NCBI GenBank assembly: GCA_964036275.1
Contig: OZ038435.1
Coordinates: 12,005,634-12,069,633, forward strand
Reading direction: 5' to 3'
Length of the DNA: 64,000 nucleotides
Source of the DNA: Litoditis marina
Taxonomy: Eukaryota; Nematoda; Chromadorea; Rhabditida; Rhabditidae
The notes beneath the pieces are model-generated. The model ran no database searches and was not told the DNA's origin. It worked only from the letters and a program-made list of their open reading frames with translations. Position 1 is the stretch's first letter, and every line of letters begins with the position of its first letter. The translations under genes and the position numbers were made by a program. Positions 11,801 through 20,462 of this stretch are shown piece by piece.

Positions 11801-12727
11801 ATCTAAATCGTTTAATATTACTAAATATTAGTAAAAACCGATGAATTATGTTGAGAAAAAAAGATAAGCACCCGATTTTCACGTTTATTTCACATAAAGA
11901 GTGCTAGATGCATGTAATTTCGAACAAACTACTTCTGATGGGAATGGAGAATAAAGCAAAACAAACTAATAAGAAGATAATGATCAATTTAAAGCGGCGC
12001 GTGGACGAAATCAATCATATAAAAATTTTAGGCAATTTGAATCTGACATTTGGCGCGCAAACGATGGTTAGCGCTGGAGCGCTCTTAGGTGCGCTTTTTT
12101 TAGTGGGCATTGGACATCTTTCAGTTATTAATGGCAGTATTTTATGAATAATAGACATATTGTTTGTGAGAGTAAAGAACGTTCATCATGTTCAAAGGAT
12201 ACTTAGACACCATAAATAACAATTGGTGTTGATTTAAAATTCATAATAGTTCAATATGCAGTTCTAGTTCTGTTTTAATAGTGGAAATTGGCACTTTCCG
12301 CGGTTCGGAGATTAATATTATAAATAAACACACCAATAATGAAGACAGACTCGAGAATTAAAATATGAGAACAATGTGACCGTTAGTCGAGTTGAACAAT
12401 GATTGGGAAACATTCGTGAGAGGTTGGGCTATATTGAGAGGCCGCTCCCTTGACCTACGCAACCAACAAACTATAATGAGCAAAATACAAATGGTTGGTT
12501 CAAAAGCAGAAAAAGTTTTCAGACAAAAGGTCTCTTTTTGAACAATTTCTCACAAGTTATGGCCAGGATAAGAGCTAAGAACTGTTAATCGCAAGCAAAA
12601 ACAGAATAGCCCGTACCTTTTTCGATTTAGATTTTGGTTTCTTCATTGCACTTAAAACTGTTGATTCATTCACAATAAGAATGTGACGTGATGGTTGTTT
12701 TCACTCACACATACTTTCTTTCTTCAT
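5821..12727 (-). CDS. PRC1/Ase1/MAP65-family microtubule cross-linking protein (spd-1-related)
   Basis: Fifteen phase-consistent minus-strand exons (12727-12715, 12657-12617, 11643-11555, 11172-11068, 10774-10720, 10426-10292, 9863-9723, 9099-8973, 8268-8147, 7929-7794, 7437-7338, 6989-6884, 6436-6342, 6040-5956, 5868-5821) give 465 residues. The order of parts fits the family: an N-terminal helix with LTDLWDEI, long charged coiled coils, then a spectrin-like block with MCDLWDKCHFAPEQR, equivalent to the conserved 'yWDqc...eqR' stretch of PRC1, and YVEYVIAEYKLCQEKKR. It ends in a short basic tail (PKKLKKR). Family members bundle antiparallel microtubules in the spindle midzone. At 465 residues it is shorter than I remember for PRC1 or SPD-1, with almost no C-terminal tail. 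The start lies after a CTCCAG acceptor; a second Met eight codons on is possible. The intron after 7338 uses a GC donor. Confidence 0.83.
8779..8898. mobile_element. Hairpin MITE (family 2) in an intron of the PRC1-like gene
   Basis: It has the same palindromic plan as 1643-1765. Left arm: GACAATTATGTGG and TTTAAACTGCAAT. Right arm: TTGCAGTTTAA and GGACCACCAAGTCGTCCTTCG. It is flanked by TTA on both sides and is more diverged than the block copies. Confidence 0.75.
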
Positions 12728-12868
12728 AAACTCAATTTCTGTCTCAACAACTGGAGAAAAAAGAAAAAAAAAGTTCATTTACAAACAACAAGAACATTCG
12801 AATATGTCCAGAAACATTGAAAAATGAATATTTTCTCAAATAATAAATACCCGCTCTCTGAATTGAAA

Positions 12869-12871
<3 letters not shown>

Positions 12872-12899
<28 letters not shown>
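12872..12899. repeat. (TA)14 microsatellite
   Basis: A pure TA run of 28 bases in the spacer between the PRC1-like gene and gene B. Confidence 0.95.
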
Positions 12900-12901
<2 letters not shown>

Positions 12902-13216
12902 AACAGGTGTTCGCCGCCGATAACAAAATATTGAAACTTGTACAATCAGGTGGAGGCTTCAATGAGATCTATGACTATGGCTCTTTTAGATTATTGAAAC
13001 AGCTAATAATGTTCAACTTATAATTCACGAAACCATGACTAGAAGTTGAGGAAATGACTCAAGTTTTCGGAACACTTGAACTCAGGAAAACTGAACAAAG
13101 GTCAGAAGCTTTCCAAAATCCATCCGGAAGCTAGTTGACGGAAAATCTAAATTTCCGGAAATTCCGTAAGTTTTCCATCTTTCCGCTTTCTCGACCCTTC
13201 AGCTTCCATGTTTCAT

Positions 13217-16106
13217 TTACAGACATCTTCGACGGTATGAACGACAGAATGGTTCTGTTTCTGCAGAAGACTCCCCGACACAGAAGAAGTTGAAGTTCTC
13301 CGTGTACTGGCGACAGTATTCCACAATTTCCTGCGACTTCTGCAATCGATATGTTCAATTGTGTGGATACCATTCTTTCCATCTATTTTTCCTTCTTTTA
13401 TCCAACAATTGGAGTGCCACATTTCAAAATGTGGAAAGTCACATGTTGAATAAATCTATTCTATTCTATTCTAAATTGAATATGGATTGTTTTACATTTT
13501 AGCTGTTTGTGTGACCGAAAAAAGAGTCTTTATTGTCAATCGTGCGTAACTGAACTCACAAATTTTCTATGTTTTTCACGTTTTTCGTGGTTACTTACTC
13601 TGCATTTGTTGTGTAAAAATTTAAGAGAAGAAAAAATGTGCACTCTATGATTGGGAAGTTCGGAGAAACGAAACTATTTTACTTTTGGGGTAATTTACCC
13701 GAATTTTATGTCATATACCAGTACCAGTAGTTATACGTATCTGATTAACATTTGAATTATCTGGAATCAACGATCTGAAAATAATCGCTGGCGACCCGCC
13801 GGCGACACTCTGCCGACCCCTCCATGTCGCCGGCGACTCGCCGCCAAATTCATGAGCAGACCATACAACTTGTACATACCTGCTGCTCTCCAGCTGTAGT
13901 GACTTTTTCAGTAGATAAAGTCAGATCGAGCTCCTCCAGCTCTTCCGGAAAGTCCACCAGCTCATCTTCTAGCAATCTGGATTAACGAAAACTTTAATAA
14001 AACTATACAAAACAAGAAATGATCTCTAATCTAAGGTTACTATAGTTTCGACCGGACCTTTGGACTTTGGAGATTGAATATGAACAAATTCTAGACAGTT
14101 TTTCGATATGTGCGTAGTTATAATCTTTTTCATTCCTACTGAGACTCCTACAATGGGATTTCGAAACATCTAAGCCGTTTTCCTCACTTATTTGTGATCT
14201 TAAAAGTTGAGGATTTTCGCACCTCATTCTCCGTCTCAGGTACAGTAAATATACGAATTTTTGATGAACTAGATTTTCAGCTTCTCAACAGCCTTCGGAA
14301 AGTTTGTAAGCTTACCGTAGAAGTCTCAGTAGGAATGGTAGGAACTACAGAGCAATGTGATTTTGGAACCCTATTCGAGTCAAAAAACGGAAAGTTTTTA
14401 TTGAGACAATGAACAAGTTCGAAAGAACAGTGTAAACTGTAGGACTTTTATTGTGAATGATTTCGAATGAAGAATATATAATATTATTGTGAGAACTAAC
14501 TCGAACGTTGGTTTTCTCTCGCATCTGCTCTCATAAAGGGTACAGAAGCGATTGCGCACTCCATTTACAATATGGTTCGCTCTATTTGAACAGTATCGGT
14601 TGTAGTTTCGCTGAAACAAACACTAATTTAATTTGAAAAAGTATTTGTGAACTACAGATCCATACCATTTCTGTACCGAGCTAAATGTCTTGCTTTTTTC
14701 TTGAACAATGAACAAAACACTAGCTGAGTAATGTACAACCTCGATTATTGGTGGCAGCAGTTTAGTTGTTTGCTGACTGGCGTATTCACACGTATAACGA
14801 ACTGACAACTAGCAATTAGAAAGATATGTTCACAAAAATATATTGATTCGTTCACGTTTCACTCGTTGTTTCTTTATTTACTACCAAAAGTAATTCGAGT
14901 TGTCGTACCTTGTACTTAGCACAGTAGACTTCAGTATTGTCATAGATTCTGGAGGCGTTTTCCGGAACTTCCGTTGGTTCCTGAATTTGAAATTTCATCA
15001 GAAAGTGTTTGCTTGAAGATTGTTCTGATTGTTTAACGGAACCAAAAACATTTCAAAGTCAACAAAATTGTATTTGTTACACATGTATTCTGCGCATTTA
15101 CCTAGCGGGATTTCTGTTACTTTTCACAGGTGTTGGTTGCCACAACATTGGGTTATGTTGGTTCGACTTTTTAATTTTAAGCTTGTATTGGGCATCATTA
15201 CAATGTATATTCCAGTGTCTTTTTTATTAATACTCTAACCAACATCCTTGTATTCCACCTACAATCTTCGAGTTTTTCTTATACATACTTGTAAAACTAA
15301 TTTACTAGTAACTTTATTCTAATTTTGTAATTGATTCGTTTGTATTAGGGTAAATGATCACAGAACTAACGTCCTTGTACTCTGTCAGCCATTTCACGAA
15401 GTCTCCATTTTCTTTTTCCGATCCGAAACCCGCGAATTCAATCGATTTCTCTATTACAGGAACTGGTGTTGTTGACGGCAGTGGACCTGAGAAATAATCA
15501 ATAAAACATGAGTATTGATTTTTTTCCATCAGGAAACTTCAAAAACATTACTGATCCACTCGCTGGTGAATGTTATGTTTGTATACCTTCATTACTGTAA
15601 AAACAAATTCTGAAATCATAGTTAATATGTGAAAAGTGTCATGGGAAAACTGAATTCACTACTGTAGTCAGCGTAAGAATGACAAAGACTATGATTTTGA
15701 CCCAAACACAAGTTTGTGAATAATTTGACCTACCCAGAATATGGGAGTCGCACAGGTGTAAGGACGGGTTCTGTCGGCACGCCGAATAGACCAACTGGAT
15801 GGGGATTCCTGAATATTATAATAATAAGAATACTACTAATATTAACAACAATAATAACAGTAATTTTCTTCAATTTATTACTTCCATTTCAGCTCTCTCA
15901 ACCATTCATTTAACATTGTAACTAATAAATTTGAGCTTCAACTTTCAGCATTGAAAATTTCTGTTACGTTGGAATGAAGTTTGAATGTTGTTCCATAAAG
16001 CGAACCAGGAAATTATGATGAGATTGTTAAACTGAAATTAGAGTAACTTATTAAACACACCTTTCACTTCAATTAACAAGAGTACAGCGATGAGGTATAC
16101 GAGCAT
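13217..16106 (-). CDS. Secreted cysteine-rich protein, gene B (right copy)
   Basis: Six minus-strand exons (16106-16061, 15486-15371, 14980-14909, 14610-14501, 13976-13880, 13339-13217) join in phase to 187 residues. Exon 1 is a signal peptide (MLVYLIAVLLLIEVK). Two cysteine-rich modules follow. The first spans exons 3-4 (YCAKYK, YNRYCSN, then FCTLYESRC). The second is in exon 6 (EYCRQYTENFNFFC, then FCRSYRRRC). They are joined by an acidic linker. The module pattern, [Y/E]YC-x4-Y-x(4-6)-C-x(9-14)-FC-x2-Y-x3-C, is the one repeated in gene A. Exon 4 is 110 bp in both genes with the same phase, so A and B are homologous. The final TAA overlaps a possible donor (CT|GTAAAT), but no in-phase continuation was found. 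I do not recognise the family. Secretion is inferred. Confidence 0.82.
13770..13853. repeat. Single end of a GC-rich foldback element
   Basis: An island rich in CGGCGAC and CGCCGG repeats, with GACCCCTCCATGTCGCCGG. It is nearly identical to both arms of the 51918-52289 element. Adjacent sequence at about 13720-13750 also matches part of that element's interior, so this is a partial copy. It lies in intron 5 of gene B. Confidence 0.75.
14112..14350. mobile_element. TA-type MITE (family 1)
   Basis: The arms contain CATTCCTACTGAGACTCCTA on the left and AGTCTCAGTAGGAATGG on the right. The interior aligns with that of 371-605, including GTTGAGGATTTTCGCACCTC. It lies in intron 4 of gene B. Confidence 0.8.
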
Positions 16107-16142
16107 GACTGAAAGGCCTGGAATGGGGTTATGAATCTCAAT

Positions 16143-16264
16143 TAAAGAAGGACGATTGTGTGGTCCAATCGCAACGGTTCAGTCCTTTAAACTGCAATAC
16201 ATTTTTCAATTGCAGTTTAAAGAACCCATGACACGGGATTGGTCCACATAATCGTCCTCCTTTA
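16143..16264. mobile_element. Hairpin MITE (family 2), right-block copy
   Basis: Orthologous in position to 1643-1765 and nearly identical, so this insertion predates the block duplication. Confidence 0.85.
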
Positions 16265-16953
16265 AAAACATATTCAAAGTTTAACGAAAAGATGGCGAAA
16301 TTTTAAAACGATTCGGTCAACGACTTCTGAAGTGTGAAAAGCGAAGAAGATCACGTTTTCTAAAAAAATAAAGAATTTTGTACATACAATTTCGGTTCAA
16401 AGAACCACGTGTTCACGTGCGTGAAAATAGCGTGTTTGAACTGAAAAGACATCAGCACATCGCAGTTTTCCATTGAAAAGACAGCGAAATGGCTTCCCAC
16501 GTTTGAACTGTGAGCAAATAGGAACAGCACGTAGAGTAGATATAGCTGAGTAGTAGCTTGAACTTAGAACACGTCATAATCTACGAATTTCAACCAAACT
16601 ACAGCGGGACCAAACTACAAACACAGCAAAATCGTGGAACATACACCGTTTGGGGGGGGGACCATATATAGAACGTCTCGCACGAAGGTTTCTCTTTCGA
16701 TCTTGAATATATACGTCTGACCGTCTAGCCACGCCCACTTTAATAACGGAGATCTATTGTATGGGGACTAAGAACAACAAACACTTTTCGATCTACGCAA
16801 ATCAATTCTATGTAAAAAGAATGAACGATTCAGCAAATGTTGTGTTTGAAATGGTTTTTTGAGAAAAAGTACAACTAAATGTGCAACTTGGGGATGATTC
16901 AAAAGTTACGTGGTCACGTAACTTTGAATCACTTTCCTTACATTGAAGAACAT

Positions 16954-17196
16954 TAGTAGTGTACGTACCCCAGATTAGTCATGTCCCCCAGTTTAGTCAG
17001 GCCTGAACTGGTTCCTAGCGCGCCGTAATGTCTCCCAGTTTAGTCAAGGGGCACACGAGACGTCCCCCAGATTAGTCAGGCAGAATGTCTCCCAGATTAG
17101 TCACCCACGAGGGTCCCCCGAATAGAACCAAGATGGTCCCCAGAAATTCAAAAAACCAAATTTAGTCAGAATCACCAGAATTGGTAACCAAATTTA
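16954..17196 (+). repeat. Left terminal inverted repeat with iterated TTAGTCA motif
   Basis: Six copies of a CCCAGWTTAGTCA / CCAAATTTAGTCA motif lie in the same orientation within 210 bp; a further copy follows just inside the repeat at about 17188-17200. The spacing is irregular. Such arrays at transposon ends usually bind the transposase. The mirror copy is 18437-18679. Confidence 0.92.
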
Positions 17197-17300
17197 GTCA
17201 TCTCGAAAATTGATAATTACGAAATATTTTTTAATCGAAAACGAAAGTAATTTCAAGGGCATCCGCTCATTTTCGATTCTTTTCTCCGCCTGTACTGACC

Positions 17301-17633
17301 ATGATATACACTTGGGAAGACTTCCACTCATATTTTCTACATTCTTGTTTCGAAGATTATAAGGAAATCGAAACCGCTTCAGACGTGCAAATTGAATGTT
17401 TGCGCGCTGTAATTCACAGTCTCTTACACGTGAACCACTTTTTTCTATGTAAGCCGGATGACGAAATCGTAAAATCAATAAGGCCGCTTTTGGTGAAAGT
17501 TGCGAATACTCGGCAACCAGATCGCGCGAGAGATCTATTGTGCCGATTGACACAGCAGCAAGTTAGGTCAATTCTAATTCCCGCAATACTTGCGATTCAT
17601 TCAGACGATTGCGAACTTACATATCAAGTTTGA
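17301..17633 (+). CDS. ORF 1 of the 16954-18679 element, small helical protein
   Basis: An intronless ORF of 110 residues, starting MIYTWEDFHSYF. The sequence looks helical, with alternating Leu/Ile and charged residues, a His/Cys-containing middle (HVNHFFLCKPDD) and no signal peptide or transmembrane segment. I recognise no domain. It begins about 100 bp inside the left terminal repeat and ends 31 bp before the likely start of ORF 2, in a different frame. The antisense ORF at 17553-17194 covers the same bases but has a less protein-like composition and runs into the terminal-repeat junction. Calling this the coding strand is a judgement, supported by the poly(A) signal downstream of ORF 2. 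Confidence 0.5.
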   Translation: MIYTWEDFHSYFLHSCFEDYKEIETASDVQIECLRAVIHSLLHVNHFFLCKPDDEIVKSIRPLLVKVANTRQPDRARDLLCRLTQQQVRSILIPAILAIHSDDCELTYQV

Positions 17634-17664
17634 GACTCATTCCCTCCTGTGTAACCGTGGAAGT

Positions 17665-18024
17665 ATGTACGAAAACCTAATCCAGGAAATGCCAGCGAAA
17701 AAGACCAGCAACGTGAAGAAGTATTCGGCAGCTGGAACACTGATCGGTACCATCCTCATATGCATGTTTTTACTTTCGCAAAACATCATTGATGGAAATC
17801 AGCCAGGACCCATGCCCTTTCGAAACTCGAAGCCAGCAATATCACCATCACTTGATCCTACTTTTGTTTTGAAAAATTATACTATTACACCTGAACTCGA
17901 AGTTTCGAAACAATTGAAATGCTATCGTTTAAACAATATGAGATGCTCTCCCTCTGAAATGATGCTGTATGATACGAATAATACTCTACTCTGTGGTGTC
18001 GAATTTCTTTGTAAACATGTCTAA
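17665..18024 (+). CDS. ORF 2 of the element, single-pass membrane protein
   Basis: The ORF is 119 residues from the Met at 17665; an upstream in-frame Met at 17590 would overlap ORF 1. A short basic N-terminus (MPAKKTSNVKK) precedes a hydrophobic segment (AAGTLIGTILICMFLL), then a Pro-rich stretch, an N-glycosylation sequon (NYT) and several Cys in the C-terminal half. By the positive-inside rule this is a type II membrane protein with an outer domain. A poly(A) signal (AATAAA, 18090) follows 66 bp after the stop. No homologue is recognised. A membrane protein inside a short terminal-repeat transposon is unusual and recalls virus-derived elements, but nothing here proves that origin. Confidence 0.55.
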   Translation: MYENLIQEMPAKKTSNVKKYSAAGTLIGTILICMFLLSQNIIDGNQPGPMPFRNSKPAISPSLDPTFVLKNYTITPELEVSKQLKCYRLNNMRCSPSEMMLYDTNNTLLCGVEFLCKHV

Positions 18025-18089
18025 GTATTTTCGTATTTCGTAATTGTATTTTCGTCGTATTTAATTGTATTTTGTACATAAGATTTCGT

Positions 18090-18102
18090 AATAAAATTTA
18101 TT
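18090..18102. terminator. Palindromic bidirectional poly(A) signal
   Basis: AATAAAATTTATT reads as AATAAA on both strands. It lies downstream of the plus-strand ORFs and overlaps the TGA of the minus-strand ORF, where one would expect it for two convergent transcription units. Confidence 0.7.
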
Positions 18103-18419
18103 CAATACTTGTACGCATGAAGGGAAATATAAAAAGGTTGACGGAGATCAATATCGTATACGAAAGGGTGAAGTTGTTGTTGAAGAGATCGGATCATCGT
18201 TCGCGAGTAGAGGGCAAGCGGAGTTTGAACGGGCTCGTCCAGGCTGGGATGGGTGAAGAAGATCGACAGGTGTGGGTCACCATCACACCTATAAGATGTG
18301 AGCAGAAGTTGAGCGAATTGGTCTATTACATGGGAAATTCCTCTATCAAGAGGCATTTGGAAATTACGAAAGTTTCGAAAATAAATATTATCATACACAG
18401 TAGTAATCATGTATTTCAT
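18102..18419 (-). CDS. ORF 3 of the element, convergent to ORFs 1-2
   Basis: The ORF is 105 residues. Its first Met lies in the short repeat next to the right terminal repeat; a second Met at about residue 22 (MPLDRGISHVIDQF) gives a more compact start. The central part, with FFTHPSLDEPVQTPLALY and an RCDGDPHLS turn, looks like a folded globular protein. The plus-strand ORF over the same bases (18072-18428) is the alternative reading. I favour this strand because its stop overlaps the palindromic AATAAA site. No family recognised. Confidence 0.45.
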   Translation of the reverse strand: MKYMITTVYDNIYFRNFRNFQMPLDRGISHVIDQFAQLLLTSYRCDGDPHLSIFFTHPSLDEPVQTPLALYSRTMIRSLQQQLHPFVYDIDLRQPFYISLHAYKY

Positions 18420-18436
18420 ACACAGTAGTAATCATA

Positions 18437-18679
18437 TAAATTTGGTTACCAATTCTGGTGATTCTGACTAAATTTGGTTTTTTGAATTTCTGGGGACCAT
18501 CTTGGTTCTATTCGGGGGACCCTCGTGGGTGACTAATCTGGGAGACATTCTGCCTGACTAATCTGGGGGACGTCTCGTGTGCCCCTTGACTAAACTGGGA
18601 GACATTACGGCGCGCTAGGAACCAGTTCAGGCCTGACTAAACTGGGGGACATGACTAATCTGGGGTACGTACACTACTA
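18437..18679 (-). repeat. Right terminal inverted repeat
   Basis: The exact inverse of 16954-17196 as read by eye. It is preceded by a short direct duplication, CACAGTAGTAATCAT, at about 18398 and 18421. Confidence 0.92.
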
Positions 18680-18825
18680 ACATTTAGGTTGACTGATTGG
18701 AAGTGTGCTGTATCCTTAGGCGATGAAAGGAGTTCCAATGTTAGAGTCAAAGGAGCCGCAACTATCTCTATCTCCACCGTTCTTCGACCTGAGAGGTTGT
18801 TTTCGTATCAATTACCACAACAAAC

Positions 18826-19040
18826 TATATTCGTCGCCAACGAAAAAGCGGGAGGGTACTGTGTATCTCACTATTCGCTGTGTACGCACGCATGTATTCG
18901 ATTCCAAAGCTCAACGGTTATGTTCTCTAATAGCGCGGTGGTTCGCGCTCTGTTACGAAACTTTTGCTCGCACGTTCGATTCCAGCGAGAGACCGGAATT
19001 GATAAATCACCATAAGGCACCTACCATAAGCATGGTGTTG
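18826..19040 (+). repeat. tRNA-like (SINE-like) repeat, first of a tandem pair
   Basis: Same module order as 2606-2816 but more diverged: ATTCGTCGCCAACG, then TAGCGCGGTGGTTCGCG and ACGTTCGATTCC, then GGCACCTACCATA. It is followed about 100 bp later by a second copy. Confidence 0.7.
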
Positions 19041-19138
19041 TCTGTGTAATAATTGAAACATATGGAGATCAAACTACAAACACAGCGGTTTAGACCATCG
19101 TGCAGCGTTTCAATCTGCGTTCCGATATTTTCTGGCGC

Positions 19139-19352
19139 TGTATAGTCGTCGCCCACGAAAAGGCGGAAGGGTACTGTATGTCTCACTTTCCGCTGTGTAC
19201 GCACACATGTTCTCGATTTCAAAGCTTGCCGGTTATCTGCACTAATAGTGCAGTGGTTAGCGCCCTGCTACGAATATTTTGCTTACAGGTTCGATTCCGG
19301 GAAGAGACAAAAATTCATAAATTCGGCACCCACTATACATGAGGTTGTATCT
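19139..19352 (+). repeat. tRNA-like (SINE-like) repeat, second of a tandem pair
   Basis: Nearly identical to the single copy at 2606-2816, including TAGTGCAGTGGTTAGCG and GGTTCGATTCCGG. In the left block only one unit is present, carrying the 5' flank of the first and the body of the second. Confidence 0.75.
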
Positions 19353-20462
19353 CGGTGATTATTATCTCGGCATCCACTCCTCGGGAATTAGACATCACGA
19401 GTTTGATTTCACCTCGCAACGTTATGATTAGACCACCTGTTATCACCAATTGTGGGATACAAAACTGTTTCATTGGTTAAGGTTCGCAGTTTCTTGGAAT
19501 GGTGTGACTTTGAAGCATGTCCAGTTATGATGAGCTTACATGGAACGAGATTTCTAATATGAAATTACAATATTATGGAATGGGGTTTGCAACCCCAGGT
19601 GTTAACAAAATCCACCGAGAGCAACAAGAAAAGTATCATTTTCGGTTTTTCGACGGTACCTGATGACCGATTGTTCGATGTGTTATTCGTAATTTCTGAT
19701 GTGTTTCAGATCAAAGTACAAAGGTCACTATTATCCTAATCCCAAAATGTCTGGACCAACCGGCTAGTTGTTGTTTTCCACTATGAATGCAAAACATTGC
19801 GGAGACAACAAGAGGGGAAATTAATCAAGTGACATCGAAATAACCGGTAAACTACTGTGAAGATATAAATTATCCTCAGAACTAGAAATGGACTGATTAT
19901 GAGGGATAGAGCCGTTTTATCGCACAATTAGCATCAGGCAGAATGGTTTCATGCCGTCTGATCATTTTGAGATTGTATTTTGTAATCAGTTTTATCAGAT
20001 ATTTTTTGATCTTTTAGTTTGACACTTAACTTTCCTAATGAACACCTCGATATTTACGAAAGAAAATTATGTTTACATATTATTATAAAACGTATGTCTA
20101 TAAGTTCAGGTAGTAATGAAAAGGCCTATCAGTCATACGAACATGAGTGAGCTCCTTCAACGAAATGGAAACCTTTGTCTTCCAAAATCCCTTTTTTATT
20201 TCAATAATCTTATGGTAGAATGAAGTTTTCGGTTCGAACTTCTTTAACATATTGCGCAATAATATCACATCCTTTTTTTACTTGGGAGCTGTCCAAATTT
20301 TAATCTATTATCATAAATCACTCGCGCAAGGGAACCCCGTTTTCATCACCTTTAAAGAACGGAAAATGATAACCGAAAAACCAGCTGATTGATTTGAAGT
20401 CACGTGAAGGGCAGCAAAGAACATCCAATTACATTAAAGTGCATGTGAAACGTGTAGAATTA

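Larger units (their letters stand above)
16954..18679. mobile_element. DNA element with identical 243-bp iterated terminal inverted repeats and three ORFs
   Basis: The element is bounded by TAGTAGTGTACGTACCCC and its exact inverse. ACAT is duplicated on both sides (16950-16953 and 18680-18683). The left block copy (about 2444-2458) shows the uninterrupted target, so this is a real insertion made after, or segregating since, the duplication. I read the two 243-bp ends as identical. Inside are two plus-strand ORFs (17301-17633, 17665-18024) and one minus-strand ORF (18419-18102). No DDE transposase, helicase, polymerase or integrase motif is visible, so it probably depends on a factor encoded elsewhere, or uses an unknown one. 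Confidence 0.92.

Noticed and set aside
11908..12147. 79-codon plus ORF with a hydrophobic C-terminus
   Set aside because: It lies inside an intron of the PRC1-like gene, in AT-rich DNA, with no splice or family support.
13216..13505. Plus-strand exon candidate, or 3' end of a retrotransposon with a TTCTA tail
   Set aside because: The minus strand of the same bases encodes a perfect cysteine module in phase with gene B. The (TATTC)3 run next to it is too short to be decisive.
17194..17553. 119-codon minus ORF in the three-ORF element
   Set aside because: It is antisense to ORF 1, runs into the terminal-repeat junction and lacks a poly(A) signal downstream.
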